DNA of 64,000 nucleotides from G038396625 sp038396625 (GTDB taxonomy: Bacteria > Bacillota > Clostridia > Peptostreptococcales > Thermotaleaceae): contig CP121688.1 in NCBI GenBank assembly GCA_038396625.1, positions 124,001 to 188,000 of the forward strand, given 5' to 3'. The position numbers were made by a program, and so were the translations under genes. The notes under the pieces were generated by a model. The model did not search any database. It was not told the DNA's origin and saw only the letters and a program-made list of their open reading frames with translations. Positions 51,187-60,483 of the stretch are shown here, piece by piece. Positions within the stretch are counted from its first letter, which is position 1. Every line of letters begins with the position of its first letter.

Positions 51187-52380
51187 ATGAATGAAACCAA
51201 GGTAAAAGTTGAAAATCTTTATAAGATATTTGGTAAAAGACCAGGAAAAGCTTTAGAGGAATTAAAAAAGAAAAAAGACAAAAATACAATCTTGAAGGAA
51301 ACCAAACAAGTTGTTGCACTCAATAATGTGTCCATGGATATTAAAGATGGTGAGATATTTGTTGTTATGGGCCTATCAGGAAGTGGGAAGTCAACGTTGG
51401 TCAGATGCATTAATCGCTTAATAGAGCCTTCAGATGGCAGCGTGTTTATTGATCATAAAGATATTACCAAAATGAATCGCCAAGAATTATTAGAAACAAG
51501 ACGTAAAAAAATAAGCATGGTTTTCCAAAATTTTGGATTACTTCCTCATATGAATATCTTGGATAATGTAGCCTATGGTCTTAAGATTCAAGGTGTTTCC
51601 AAGGAAGAGAGATTTGAAAAAGCAGAAAAGGCGATTGAGCAAGTAGGATTAAAAGGATGGGAAATGAAGTACCCAGAGCAATTGAGCGGCGGCATGCAGC
51701 AAAGAGTTGGGCTTGCTAGGGCTTTAGCCAATGATCCTGATATTTTATTAATGGATGAGGCATTTAGTGCACTAGATCCATTGATTCGTTCTGATATGCA
51801 GAATGAGCTGCTAGAATTACAAAGTGAAATGAATAAAACCATTATATTCATCACCCATGACTTAGATGAAGCCATGAAATTAGGTGATAGAATTGCATTA
51901 ATGAAAGATGGAAAAGTAGTGCAGATTGGGACATCACAAGAGATACTAATGAATCCTGCAGATAGTTATGTAGAAAGATTTATAGAGAATGTGGATAAAA
52001 AGAAGGTTTTTACAGCATCACAAATAATGAGAAATCCTGTTGCATTAGCGAAGATAGGAGAAAAACCAGAAACTGTAATGATGAAAATGGATAACCATCA
52101 AATTGATTCCATATTTGTTGTGGATAAAAACAATAAATTAAGAGGACTCATTAGAAGGGATACACTTGAAGAGACCATGCAGGAGAAAATATCTAACATT
52201 AGCAAGTATTTAGATTTTAATTTTAGTAAATCTAGAGAAGATACATCTTTAGAAGCATTATTGCCACCGTTGGCAAATACCAATGAGCCCATTGCTGTTG
52301 TATCTTCTGAGAATAAGCTTTTAGGGGTTGTCGTACGCAGCTTTATATTTGAAGCAATCACGGGAGGAGATCAATCATGA
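51187..52380 (+). CDS. opuAA: glycine betaine ABC transporter ATP-binding protein with CBS pair
   Basis: 397 residues. ABC domain with Walker A GLSGSGKST, signature LSGGM, Walker B ILLMDEAFSALDP and switch His in THDLDEAM, preceded by the family's N-terminal extension (IFGKRPGKALEEL). The C-terminal ~120 residues form two CBS motifs, which in OpuA sense ionic strength and gate transport. Overlaps the permease gene by 4 bases (ATGA). Confidence 0.94.
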   Translation: MNETKVKVENLYKIFGKRPGKALEELKKKKDKNTILKETKQVVALNNVSMDIKDGEIFVVMGLSGSGKSTLVRCINRLIEPSDGSVFIDHKDITKMNRQELLETRRKKISMVFQNFGLLPHMNILDNVAYGLKIQGVSKEERFEKAEKAIEQVGLKGWEMKYPEQLSGGMQQRVGLARALANDPDILLMDEAFSALDPLIRSDMQNELLELQSEMNKTIIFITHDLDEAMKLGDRIALMKDGKVVQIGTSQEILMNPADSYVERFIENVDKKKVFTASQIMRNPVALAKIGEKPETVMMKMDNHQIDSIFVVDKNNKLRGLIRRDTLEETMQEKISNISKYLDFNFSKSREDTSLEALLPPLANTNEPIAVVSSENKLLGVVVRSFIFEAITGGDQS

Positions 52381-53219
52381 AAGAAGGAGCAACCATTCCA
52401 TTAGCTGAAAAAATCAATGATTTTTTTGATGCAAATATCTCTAATATTTCTACGTATACAAGAGGGATCAGTGAGGGGTTAGATTGGTTTATTGAAGGAT
52501 TAGAAAATTGGTTAGTATTTATTCATCCTCTGATTTTTATACTCGCTATAGGACTGATGACAGGGCTTGTATTAAAGGAGAAGAAATTAGGCATTGTTTT
52601 TGCCGTCCTACTGTTTTTAATCCATGGATTGGGATTATGGGAAGATGCAATGGGTACGCTGGCCTTAGTTATTACAGGAACCATCATTGCGCTTGTTGTG
52701 GGTATACCTTTAGGAATTGCTGCATCACTAAATGATTGGACTGAAAAGATTTTAAGACCTATATTGGATTTTATGCAAACATTACCTAGTTTTGTTTACT
52801 TAATTCCTGCGGTCATCTTTTTTGGACTGGGAAAAGTGGCCGCACTTGTAGCCATCTTAATCTTTTCTATGCCCCCAGCGATTCGTTTGACTAATTTAGG
52901 AATTCGGCAAGTTCCTGAAGATAAAATTGAAGCATCTAGAGCATTTGGTGCCACAAAAATACAAATTTTAGTGGGGGTACAATTACCACTGGCATTAAAA
53001 ACAATTATGGCAGGGGTTAACCAATGTATTATGATGGCTTTGTCTATGTCTGTTATTGCAGCTATGATTGGTGCAGGAGGACTAGGAAGAGGTGTATTAA
53101 AGGCTATGCAATCCGTAAATATTGGTATGGGTATTGAAGGGGGTCTAGGGATTGTATTATTGGCTATCGTACTAGATCGGGCCACAGAAAAAATGGCTAA
53201 AAATAATCAAAATGCTTAA
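52377..53219 (+). CDS. opuAB: glycine betaine ABC transporter permease
   Basis: 280 residues. N-terminal amphipathic region and about seven helices, with the EAA-type loop (EDKIEASRAFGATKIQILVGVQLPLAL) and the PPAIRLTNLGIRQVP block typical of OpuAB/ProW. Completes the importer. Gene order binding protein-ATPase-permease differs from the Bacillus opuAA-AB-AC order. Terminator follows. Confidence 0.94.
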   Translation: MKEGATIPLAEKINDFFDANISNISTYTRGISEGLDWFIEGLENWLVFIHPLIFILAIGLMTGLVLKEKKLGIVFAVLLFLIHGLGLWEDAMGTLALVITGTIIALVVGIPLGIAASLNDWTEKILRPILDFMQTLPSFVYLIPAVIFFGLGKVAALVAILIFSMPPAIRLTNLGIRQVPEDKIEASRAFGATKIQILVGVQLPLALKTIMAGVNQCIMMALSMSVIAAMIGAGGLGRGVLKAMQSVNIGMGIEGGLGIVLLAIVLDRATEKMAKNNQNA

Positions 53220-53225
53220 CAACAT

Positions 53226-53258
53226 AAAAAATTACGCTTTGAGGAGCGTAATTTTTTA
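53226..53258 (+). terminator. terminator of the opuA-type operon
   Basis: AAAATTACGCT-ttgagg-AGCGTAATTTTTT hairpin. The 53259-53496 gap holds A/T-rich DNA with a second T run near 53390 but no gene. Confidence 0.9.
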
Positions 53259-53496
53259 TGGATTTGGAGCCAGCCTAGGCTTAGGGAGTTTAAAATTATA
53301 AGAGGAAAGTAGAGCATTTTAAGAAAACAAAAAAGCGAATACTTTGTGCATAATCCTATCTTTTTCAATTTTATAAGGGGATGGTTTTTTTTGTTTTTGA
53401 GGAAACTTTAGGAAATTTTGTTGTGCAGCGTGTGATACCTTGGAGTGAAAAAATGAGATATAATATAGTGAAAGAGAAAGGTGGTGAGTAAAATCG

Positions 53497-54309
53497 ATGA
53501 TGCCAATAAAACCAGTCAAGAGATCTAAGATCAGAATTAAAATAGGAAAGCTGTTCTATACCTATAAAAGATACGGTGAGTGGTATTTGAGTGACAAGAG
53601 GTATTCAAAAAGCATTGACGAAAGACCCTTAGCAGTGGTAGCTTTTAAGCATAAGACTCCCTTATATAGGCAATTAAGAGATGTAGATATGTGGATGCAG
53701 TATAATAAGGTTGTGAATTTAAAAATAGCAGCGCAGAAACTAAATGGGATTATAGTAAAACCTGGTGAAGCTTTTTCCTATTGGAAGACTCTAGGGAAAC
53801 CTACGAAACGAAAAGGATATGTAGAAGGGATGGTATTATTCTATGGAGGTTTTCAAGCAGGTATTGGAGGGGGATTGTGTCAATTATCTAATCTACTATA
53901 TTGGATGACGCTACATACACCATTATCAGTTATAGAAAGATATCGGCACAGTTATGATGTATTTCCCGATGTAAATCGTACGCAACCCTTTGGGACAGGT
54001 GCTACATGTGTTTATAACTATAGAGATTTGCAGATTTATAATGGAACAAATCAGGTATATCAATTGCAAGTATACCTAAACGATCAATATCTAATTGGAG
54101 AATGGAGGACCATAGAAAAGCCCATCTATACATATGAGGTGTACGAAAAAGAGCATAGGATTACCCATGAATATTGGGGAGGATATATGAGGCATAATAG
54201 GATATATAGAAAAGTTTTTGATATAGATCATAATATGGTAGGCGATGAGTACATTGCTGAGAATCATGCATTGATGATGTACCAACCGTTCTTGGAATCA
54301 TCTATGTAG
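53497..54309 (+). CDS. VanW family protein
   Basis: 270 residues matching the VanW fold: VNLKIAAQKLNGIIVKPGEAFSYW, GGFQAGIGGGLCQLSNLLYW, and HSYDVFPDVNRTQPFGTGATCVYNYRDLQ. VanW occurs in some vancomycin-resistance clusters but most members are stand-alone and of unknown function, probably linked to the cell wall. No van ligase genes are near, so resistance is not implied. Convergent with, and overlapping by 8 bases, the small Spo0E-like gene. Confidence 0.88.
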   Translation: MMPIKPVKRSKIRIKIGKLFYTYKRYGEWYLSDKRYSKSIDERPLAVVAFKHKTPLYRQLRDVDMWMQYNKVVNLKIAAQKLNGIIVKPGEAFSYWKTLGKPTKRKGYVEGMVLFYGGFQAGIGGGLCQLSNLLYWMTLHTPLSVIERYRHSYDVFPDVNRTQPFGTGATCVYNYRDLQIYNGTNQVYQLQVYLNDQYLIGEWRTIEKPIYTYEVYEKEHRITHEYWGGYMRHNRIYRKVFDIDHNMVGDEYIAENHALMMYQPFLESSM

Positions 54310-54448
54310 CATTCAATCCAATTAAAATCTCCTCGAGTAATTGGCTTATAAAGAGCATTTCAGATTTTGATAAGTCGGTGTTATGCATTGCTTTGCTTTG
54401 AATTAAATGATACATAGTATCTATTAGTTGGCTAACATTAGAAGACAT
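54302..54448 (-). CDS. Spo0E-like small phosphatase (48 aa)
   Basis: Minus-strand ORF with a strong AGGGGGTG ribosome site: a two-helix protein with LIDTMYHLIQSKAM and LSKSEMLFISQLLEEIL. Spo0E-type aspartyl-phosphate phosphatases carry an SxxLD motif; here it reads SQLLE, with Glu for Asp, so activity may differ. The family dephosphorylates Spo0A and delays sporulation. Function is inferred only from this short pattern. Confidence 0.65.
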   Translation of the reverse strand: MSSNVSQLIDTMYHLIQSKAMHNTDLSKSEMLFISQLLEEILIGLNAT

Positions 54449-54477
54449 ATAGAGACACCCCCTAAAAATATTTTGAT

Positions 54478-54651
54478 TTACTTTGAATTAAGTAGTAATA
54501 AAGTTTTATGGGCATTGCTCAAGTTGACTAAATTTTTTATGCGGAGTTCATTCTTTTTAGAATAGGATGATTGATGAACAATATTTTGATTTGCATCATA
54601 AGTTATAATTTTATCTTTTGATGTGACAATTTGCAAAGGAAACTTTATCAT
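54478..54651 (-). CDS. hypothetical small protein (57 aa)
   Basis: Minus-strand ORF starting MIKFPLQIVTSKDK with a perfect GGAGGG ribosome site 6 bases upstream, ending LLLLNSK. Twenty-nine bases before the Spo0E-like gene and probably co-transcribed. No recognisable motif. The 55% A/T-rich remainder from 54652 to 55116 contains nothing I can support. Confidence 0.6.
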   Translation of the reverse strand: MIKFPLQIVTSKDKIITYDANQNIVHQSSYSKKNELRIKNLVNLSNAHKTLLLLNSK

Positions 54652-55116
54652 GGAAGCCCTCCTTTTCTCTAGTTCTATTATAGTAGAAATATATAAAGAT
54701 AAAGTTAAATGAAAGTTAAGGATCTGTAAATCTAATAATTGGAGTTAGGTGTGGAAAAGAACATATCTAAAATAGATAATGTACCAAAATTAGAAAAAAA
54801 TACAAATAAAAAATTCCAAAAAAGTATTTTAATATTCTAAATATTATGGTATTATATAAACAAGGAGAAAATCATCTTCTTAACAGGCTCTAGTCCACTA
54901 ATGAATGATTTTGTATTTTGAAAAGCAATGGATTAAGATGCTTTTGTAGTGAGTTTGAATTTAAGTGTAAGAAATTTGTAAAGAGCTATTAGAATCAAAG
55001 GATGTGGAAACAAGTAGAAAGCAAAAGGCTAATAATTGTTTATTAGGTTTGTAAGAGAAAGGAATGTGTTTCGATCTTAGAAGAAATAAAGTATTTAGGT
55101 GGACTAGAGGCCAAAA

Positions 55117-55164
55117 GATAACCTATCCTTATATGATTAGACCATATATGGGATAGGTTATCTT
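55117..55164. repeat. long palindrome just upstream of the nik promoter
   Basis: AAGATAACCTATCC (55117-55130) and GGATAGGTTATCTT (55151-55164) are exact complements; the interval also pairs (ATATG/CATAT). No T tract. Five bases before the -35 box, so it could be an operator or an upstream terminator. Confidence 0.65.
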
Positions 55165-55169
55165 ATGCG

Positions 55170-55199
55170 TTGACAATATATTCATAAATATGGTATATT
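55170..55199 (+). promoter_or_regulatory. promoter of the nik-lar operon
   Basis: TTGACA (55170-55175), 18 bases, TATATT (55194-55199), immediately before the structured leader. Confidence 0.75.
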
Positions 55200-55205
55200 G
55201 AGAAA

Positions 55206-55304
55206 GGTTTAGGAGCCACGAAGGCTTTCAATTTCATATGAACTGTATTTAGATATAAACCACGAAGGGACGCTATCAGTATAGCGCTTTTTGTGGTTTT
55301 TTTA
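55206..55304 (+). promoter_or_regulatory. riboswitch-like leader with terminator before the nickel operon
   Basis: GGTTTA (55206-55211) pairs with TAAACC (55256-55261) to close a junction holding hairpins GAGCC/GGCTT and TTCATATGAA. The 3' strand of that closing stem overlaps AACCAC (55258-55263), the 5' strand of the intrinsic terminator (GTGGTT 55293-55298; inner CGCTAT/ATAGCG; seven T). The two folds exclude each other. CCACGAAGG occurs twice (55216, 55260). A NiCo-type or new class is possible; I do not recognise the consensus. Confidence 0.65.
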
Positions 55305-55325
55305 TTTTGAATAAGGAGGAAGCAA

Positions 55326-56930
55326 ATGTTTAAAAAAGTATCTATTTTTATTCTAATTTTCATGTTTTGTTTTTCTATTTTCATAGGATGTTCTCAAACA
55401 AACAATCCAGCATCACAAGATACCAAAGACCAGAAGGAAGGACTAGTTATGGCTATCGGTGGGGAACCCGATGATGGCTTTGATCCTACTACGGGATGGG
55501 GAAGATATGGTTCTCCATTATTTCAGAGTACTTTATTGAAAAGAGACAGTGATTTGCATATCATCAATGATTTGGCAACAAACTATTCAAAAAGCGAAGA
55601 TGGTTTGGTATGGACTTTCCAGCTTCGAGAGGATGTTCGATTCTCTGATGGGAAGCCATTGACAGCGAAGGATGTTGTATATACCTATGAGACTGCTGCA
55701 AAAAGTAACTCTGTCGTGGATCTAAGTATGATGAAAAGCGTTGAAGCGCTAGATGACTATACGGTACAATTTACCCTAAAGCATCCCCAGTCTACCTTTG
55801 TAAATATTGCTGTGAATATGGGAATTGTACCAAGGCATGCCCATAATCAAGATTATGCTCAAAACCCTATGGGTTCAGGACCATATAAGTTTCTTCAGTG
55901 GGATAAGGGTCAACAGCTTATGATAGAAGCAAATCCTGAATATTATGGAAAGAAACCTTATTTCAAAAAAATTACGTTTCTTTATCTAACAGAGGAAGCA
56001 GCCTTTGCTGCAGCAAAGGCTGGAAAAGTTGATGTTGCTGCGATTGTGCCTGCCCTTGCAAAACAAGAAGTTAAGGGCATGAAGTTGGTTTCTGTTGCAA
56101 GCGTTGATAATCGAGGTATTGCTTTTCCTTCCATCAAATCAGGAGGAAAAACCAGCGAGGGATATCCTATAGGGAATGATGTAACGGCAGATTTAGCCAT
56201 ACGCAAAGCGATTAATATTGCATTAGACCGAAAAGCTTTGGTAGATGGGGTAGTTTTAGGGCATGGATCTCCTGCTTATACCGTATGCGACCAAATGCCC
56301 TGGTGGAATCCTGAAACTGTTATTAAGGATGGAGATATAGAAGGTGCTAGGAAAATTCTTTCCGACGCAGGATGGCAAGAACTTGATGGGGATGGCATCC
56401 TCGACAAGGATGGACGAAAAGCGCAGTTTACTTTGATCTATCCATCTAGTGACCAAACACGTCAATTTCTTGCTATTGCAGTAGCAGATATGATTAAACC
56501 TTTAGGCATTCAAATCGATGTAGAAGGTAAAAGTTGGGATCAAATAGAAACGCTGAAACTGTCAAATGCACTGCTCTTAGGATGGGGTAGCCATGATCCT
56601 TTAGAAATGTACAATTTATACCACAGCAAATACAAAGGTAAAGAATGGTACAATACCTCCTACTACGCAAATGTAAAGGTAGATGATTATATGGAAAAAG
56701 CATTGGCTGCAGTAGATGAGGAAGAGGCAAATGATTATTGGAAAAAAGCCCAGTGGGATGGACGTACAGGATTTAGTGCAAAGGGAGATGCGCCTTGGGC
56801 ATGGCTTATTAACATGGACCATCTATACCTTGTAAAAGAAGGACTGAATGTAGGAAAGCAGAGAATACAGCCTCACAGTCATGGGTGGCCGATTTTGAAT
56901 AATATAGAAGAATGGCATTGGGATGAATAA
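55326..56930 (+). CDS. nikA: nickel/oligopeptide-type ABC binding lipoprotein
   Basis: 534 residues, SBP_bac_5 family. Lipobox IGC (Cys22), then GEPDDGFDPTTGWGRYGSPLFQ, WTFQLREDVRFSDGKPLTAKDVVYT and ALLLGWGSHDP, the pattern of NikA/CntA-like metal-chelate binders. Context with larE-B-C strongly suggests nickel, probably bound as a small-molecule chelate. Oligopeptide uptake is the alternative. Start after AAGGAGG just past the leader terminator. Confidence 0.85.
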   Translation: MFKKVSIFILIFMFCFSIFIGCSQTNNPASQDTKDQKEGLVMAIGGEPDDGFDPTTGWGRYGSPLFQSTLLKRDSDLHIINDLATNYSKSEDGLVWTFQLREDVRFSDGKPLTAKDVVYTYETAAKSNSVVDLSMMKSVEALDDYTVQFTLKHPQSTFVNIAVNMGIVPRHAHNQDYAQNPMGSGPYKFLQWDKGQQLMIEANPEYYGKKPYFKKITFLYLTEEAAFAAAKAGKVDVAAIVPALAKQEVKGMKLVSVASVDNRGIAFPSIKSGGKTSEGYPIGNDVTADLAIRKAINIALDRKALVDGVVLGHGSPAYTVCDQMPWWNPETVIKDGDIEGARKILSDAGWQELDGDGILDKDGRKAQFTLIYPSSDQTRQFLAIAVADMIKPLGIQIDVEGKSWDQIETLKLSNALLLGWGSHDPLEMYNLYHSKYKGKEWYNTSYYANVKVDDYMEKALAAVDEEEANDYWKKAQWDGRTGFSAKGDAPWAWLINMDHLYLVKEGLNVGKQRIQPHSHGWPILNNIEEWHWDE

Positions 56931-56933
56931 TAT

Positions 56934-57920
56934 ATGAATTATTTTACATTTATTTTAGGAAAAATCATAAGAATTGTATCCTTACTTATGGTGTTGTGTT
57001 TAATTTCTTTTCTCATGGTGAGCTATTCTCCCATTGACCCAGTGCAAGCATATGTGGGAGCCGACATGATGCGGGTAAGTGAAGAGCAGCGAGCTCAAAT
57101 TGCTGAACATTGGGGTCTAGATAAGCCTCCGATAGAGAGATTTATACATTGGAGCAATTCTATACTTCATGGAGATCTTGGAACCTCCATGATTTATCGC
57201 GCTCCTGTAGCAGAAGTGATACGTGAGCGATTTGTGGCTTCTCTGTCTTTGATGGGGGTAGCATGGATTCTTTCTGGTGTGTTGGGCTTCATATTAGGGA
57301 TTCTTGCAGGGATGCAACAAGGAACGTGGGTGGATCGTTTTATTAAGTGGTACTGTCTAACGCTTGCATCTACGCCTACTTTTTGGCTAGGGCTTTTACT
57401 GCTGATGGTTTTTGCTGTTTGGCTAGGGTGGTTTCCTATAGGGCTAGGAGTTCCTGCAGGGGTGTTAGCAGATGCAGTTACACTGTGGGAGCGAATCTAT
57501 CATCTTATTTTACCTGCTGTTACCTTAAGCATTTTAGGCGTTGCAAACATTGCTTTGCATACAAGACAAAAGCTACTAGATGTGCTAGAAAGTGAATATA
57601 TATTATTTGCAAGAGCCAAAGGAGAGCGGGGTTTTGGCCTCTTGTGGAAGCATGGACTTCGCAATATCGCTCTGCCCGCCATAACTTTACAGTTTGCATC
57701 CTTTAGTGAGCTATTTGGGGGGGCTGTTTTAGCAGAGCAGGTGTTTTCCTATCCAGGCCTGGGTCAGGCAACTGTACAGGCAGGACTGAGAGGCGATTTG
57801 CCCCTTTTATTAGGCATTGTATTGTTTAGTTCTGTTTTTGTTTTTACAGGAAATTTGGTAGCAGATATGATTTACGGTATTGTAGATCCGAGAATCAGGG
57901 AAGGGAGGACATCAATGTGA
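56934..57920 (+). CDS. nikB: nickel ABC transporter permease (NikB-like)
   Basis: 328 residues, DppB/NikB family with six helices: GLDKPPIERFIHW, HGDLGTSMIYRAPVAEVI, the permease loop LFARAKGERGFGLLWKHGLRNIALP and the C-terminal DPRIREGR. Four-base gap after nikA and 4-base overlap with nikC. Confidence 0.9.
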   Translation: MNYFTFILGKIIRIVSLLMVLCLISFLMVSYSPIDPVQAYVGADMMRVSEEQRAQIAEHWGLDKPPIERFIHWSNSILHGDLGTSMIYRAPVAEVIRERFVASLSLMGVAWILSGVLGFILGILAGMQQGTWVDRFIKWYCLTLASTPTFWLGLLLLMVFAVWLGWFPIGLGVPAGVLADAVTLWERIYHLILPAVTLSILGVANIALHTRQKLLDVLESEYILFARAKGERGFGLLWKHGLRNIALPAITLQFASFSELFGGAVLAEQVFSYPGLGQATVQAGLRGDLPLLLGIVLFSSVFVFTGNLVADMIYGIVDPRIREGRTSM

Positions 57921-58789
57921 GCAAAGATTATTCCATCATCCTAGAGAAATGGATACTGCAAAGGATACCAAAATTAAACCGTAGACAAAGGACCATCATT
58001 TTGACGGTCTTGACCGCAATGTTGATGGGGACGATTCTTTTAGCCAGTCAAATGCTAGGAGAGGAAAGCATTGCAACACACTTTGAAGCCCAAAATCTAA
58101 GCCCTTCCTGGACCCACCCTTTCGGCACCGATTGGCTGGGACGGGACATGTTTGTGCGTACTATCAAGGGGCTTGCCTTAAGTATAAGGATAGGAATCCT
58201 TACATCTACAGTAAGTGTGATGATTGCCCTTGTGTTAGGGATGGTTGCAGCAACTCTTGGAAAAGTGGCAGACAGTATTGTTTCTTGGATTGTGGATTTA
58301 TTTCTTGGCATGCCTCATTTGGTAGCCTTGATACTCATTGCCTTTGCCCTAGGAGGTGGAGCAAAAGGCGTGATTATTGGTGTGTCGTTAACCCATTGGC
58401 CTAGCTTAACCCGTGTGATACGTGGGGAGATTATGCAACTTCGTGCTACTGAATTTGTGCAAGTATCTCGGCGTTTGGGAAAAAGTCGATGGTGGGTGGC
58501 TACGAAGCATATATTGCCCCATCTACTGCCTCAGTTTTTTGTGGGATTAGTATTGCTGTTTCCCCATGCTATATTGCATGAGGCATCCGTTACATTTTTA
58601 GGTTTTGGTCTATCACCGCATAAGCCTGCCATCGGTGTAATCTTATCGGAGTCCATGAGATATCTCACCGCAGGAATGTGGTGGCTGGCTTTTTTTCCTG
58701 GGATTTCTTTGCTTATAGTGGTGCGTTCCTTTGATATAATGGGAGATAATCTGCGAATGCTTCTAGATCCCCATAGGGCACATGAGTAA
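57917..58789 (+). CDS. nikC: nickel ABC transporter permease (NikC-like)
   Basis: 290 residues, DppC/NikC family: N-terminal helix, HPFGTDWLGRDMFVR, loop RATEFVQVSRRLGKSRWWVATKHILPH, and SVTFLGFGLSP. GTG start overlaps the nikB stop (ATGTGA) with GGAGGA upstream. Partner of NikB. Confidence 0.9.
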   Translation: MSKDYSIILEKWILQRIPKLNRRQRTIILTVLTAMLMGTILLASQMLGEESIATHFEAQNLSPSWTHPFGTDWLGRDMFVRTIKGLALSIRIGILTSTVSVMIALVLGMVAATLGKVADSIVSWIVDLFLGMPHLVALILIAFALGGGAKGVIIGVSLTHWPSLTRVIRGEIMQLRATEFVQVSRRLGKSRWWVATKHILPHLLPQFFVGLVLLFPHAILHEASVTFLGFGLSPHKPAIGVILSESMRYLTAGMWWLAFFPGISLLIVVRSFDIMGDNLRMLLDPHRAHE

Positions 58790-58815
58790 ATGATGAATAA
58801 GGAGGCAATAGCACC

Positions 58816-59844
58816 ATGGTTTCTACACTGCAGATAGATGGTAAATATAAAGTAAAAGATATAGCTAATCATTCCAAAATCCATGAGAATACCAATGGTT
58901 CAAATAAATGTTATGATAAAGAAAAATTACTTGAGGTGGAGAAGCTGACGGTTTCTTTTGTCCAGTATGAGGCGGGGCTGAGACAGCAAGAAATAAAGGT
59001 GATTCATGATCTTAACCTAACTGTAGATTCAGGAGAGATCATGGTAGTAGTAGGGGCTAGTGGATCGGGTAAAAGCTTGTTGGCTCATGCCATTCTGGAT
59101 ATTCTCCCTCAAAATGCCCGTGTTTCAGGGGCTATCCGATATTTGGGCGAAGAGCTTACGCCAAAACGTCAGGCCTTACTTCGAGGGCATGAAATTGCGC
59201 TAATTCCTCAGTCAGTAAATTACTTGGACCCGTTGATGCGGGTAGGGGATCAAGTACGAAGTAGGATTCGTAAAAAAAATTCTCGTGAAATACAGCGAAA
59301 AATATTTGAACGTTATCATCTGAGGCAAGAACATGAACGCCTCTTTCCCTTCCAACTTTCTGGTGGTATGGCACGACGGGTGTTGGTTTCTACAGCAGTG
59401 GTTGGAGGTCCGAAGCTAATCATTGCAGATGAACCGACGCCTGGACTTCATCCTCAGGTAGTAGAGGAAACCTTGAAGCATTTAAGAGAGTTAGCAGATG
59501 AGGGTTGTGGTATTATGATGATCACCCATGACATTGATACAGCTCTCAAGATTGCAGATAAAATTGCAGTTTTTTATGCAGGTACAACCATTGAAATTGC
59601 ACCTGTAGGTGATTTTACAGGAGAGGGGAGTCTTTTAAGGCATCCCTATACAAAAGCACTATGGCGAGCACTGCCTCAAAATGAGTTTATACCAATTCCT
59701 GGATTTCAGCCTGCTCCTAGGGATTTGCCAAGAGGGTGTGTCTTTGAGCCTCGGTGTCAGGTGAAAACGGAAGCATGTTCATTGAGAGCACCAGAAATGC
59801 GTGGACTTAGGGATGGAAAGGTGAGATGTTATCATGCGACTTGA
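58816..59844 (+). CDS. nikD: nickel ABC transporter ATPase (NikD-like)
   Basis: 342 residues. Walker A GASGSGKS, signature LSGGM, Walker B LIIADEPTPGLHP (Gly-Leu-His variant of the D loop), switch His in ITHDIDTA, and the C-terminal oligopeptide-type Cys cluster (GCVFEPRCQVKTEACSLRAPEM) that can hold Fe-S. The first ~40 residues are an unusual extension before LEVEKLTVSF; ATG 58816 has GGAGGC 12 bases upstream, so the start is somewhat uncertain. Confidence 0.9.
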   Translation: MVSTLQIDGKYKVKDIANHSKIHENTNGSNKCYDKEKLLEVEKLTVSFVQYEAGLRQQEIKVIHDLNLTVDSGEIMVVVGASGSGKSLLAHAILDILPQNARVSGAIRYLGEELTPKRQALLRGHEIALIPQSVNYLDPLMRVGDQVRSRIRKKNSREIQRKIFERYHLRQEHERLFPFQLSGGMARRVLVSTAVVGGPKLIIADEPTPGLHPQVVEETLKHLRELADEGCGIMMITHDIDTALKIADKIAVFYAGTTIEIAPVGDFTGEGSLLRHPYTKALWRALPQNEFIPIPGFQPAPRDLPRGCVFEPRCQVKTEACSLRAPEMRGLRDGKVRCYHAT

Positions 59845-60436
59845 CGCGACAAATATAGGATTTCGTTACGGCACAGGGGTATGGGTGATTCGGGGATTAG
59901 ATCTATCCCTTAGAGCTGGAGAAGTAATTGGATTGATAGGACACAGTGGTTGTGGAAAAACGACTCTGGCACGTATACTCGCAGGCTATGAGCGACCAGA
60001 TGAAGGTAGTGTAACCATTGATGGAAGTAGGATCAATACAAAGGGATATCATCCTGTACAACTAATTTTTCAGCATCCAGAAAAAGCAGTAAATCCTCGC
60101 TGGCGTATGAAGGATATTGTGAACGAAGGCTGGAAAGTAGAAAAAACCCTATTAGACGCTTTGGGAATAGAAAAGGATTGGCTAAATCGATGGCCCAATG
60201 AGCTTTCGGGAGGAGAACTGCAACGATTTTGTGTAGCGAGGGCACTTGGACCTCAAACCAAGTTTTTGATTGCAGATGAGATGACTACCATGCTAGATGC
60301 TATTACACAAGCACAGATTTGGAAGGTTGTGCTGGATGTAGCGAAGGCACGCAATCTTGGTATGCTGGTAGTGAGTCACGAACAAACCCTTATGAAACGT
60401 ATTTGTAACAAGATTATTAATCTAGAAGAAAAATGA
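59834..60436 (+). CDS. nikE: nickel ABC transporter ATPase (NikE-like)
   Basis: 200 residues, shorter than usual because the C-terminal oligopeptide extension is absent. Walker A GHSGCGKTT, Q loop IFQHPEKAVNP, signature LSGGE, Walker B FLIADEMTTMLD (Met for Pro), His in VSHEQT. Overlaps nikD by 11 bases. Completes the importer. Confidence 0.9.
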   Translation: MRLDATNIGFRYGTGVWVIRGLDLSLRAGEVIGLIGHSGCGKTTLARILAGYERPDEGSVTIDGSRINTKGYHPVQLIFQHPEKAVNPRWRMKDIVNEGWKVEKTLLDALGIEKDWLNRWPNELSGGELQRFCVARALGPQTKFLIADEMTTMLDAITQAQIWKVVLDVAKARNLGMLVVSHEQTLMKRICNKIINLEEK

Positions 60437-60483
60437 CTTTTTATAGAAAATATTATGTATGACAGATATTCAAAGGAGGAAAT

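Noticed and set aside
52796..53185. 129-codon minus-strand frame inside the betaine permease
   Set aside because: Antisense shadow; composition reflects the complement of membrane helices.
53497..54309. vancomycin resistance determinant
   Set aside because: VanW alone, without vanH/A/X or a VanRS pair, does not indicate resistance.
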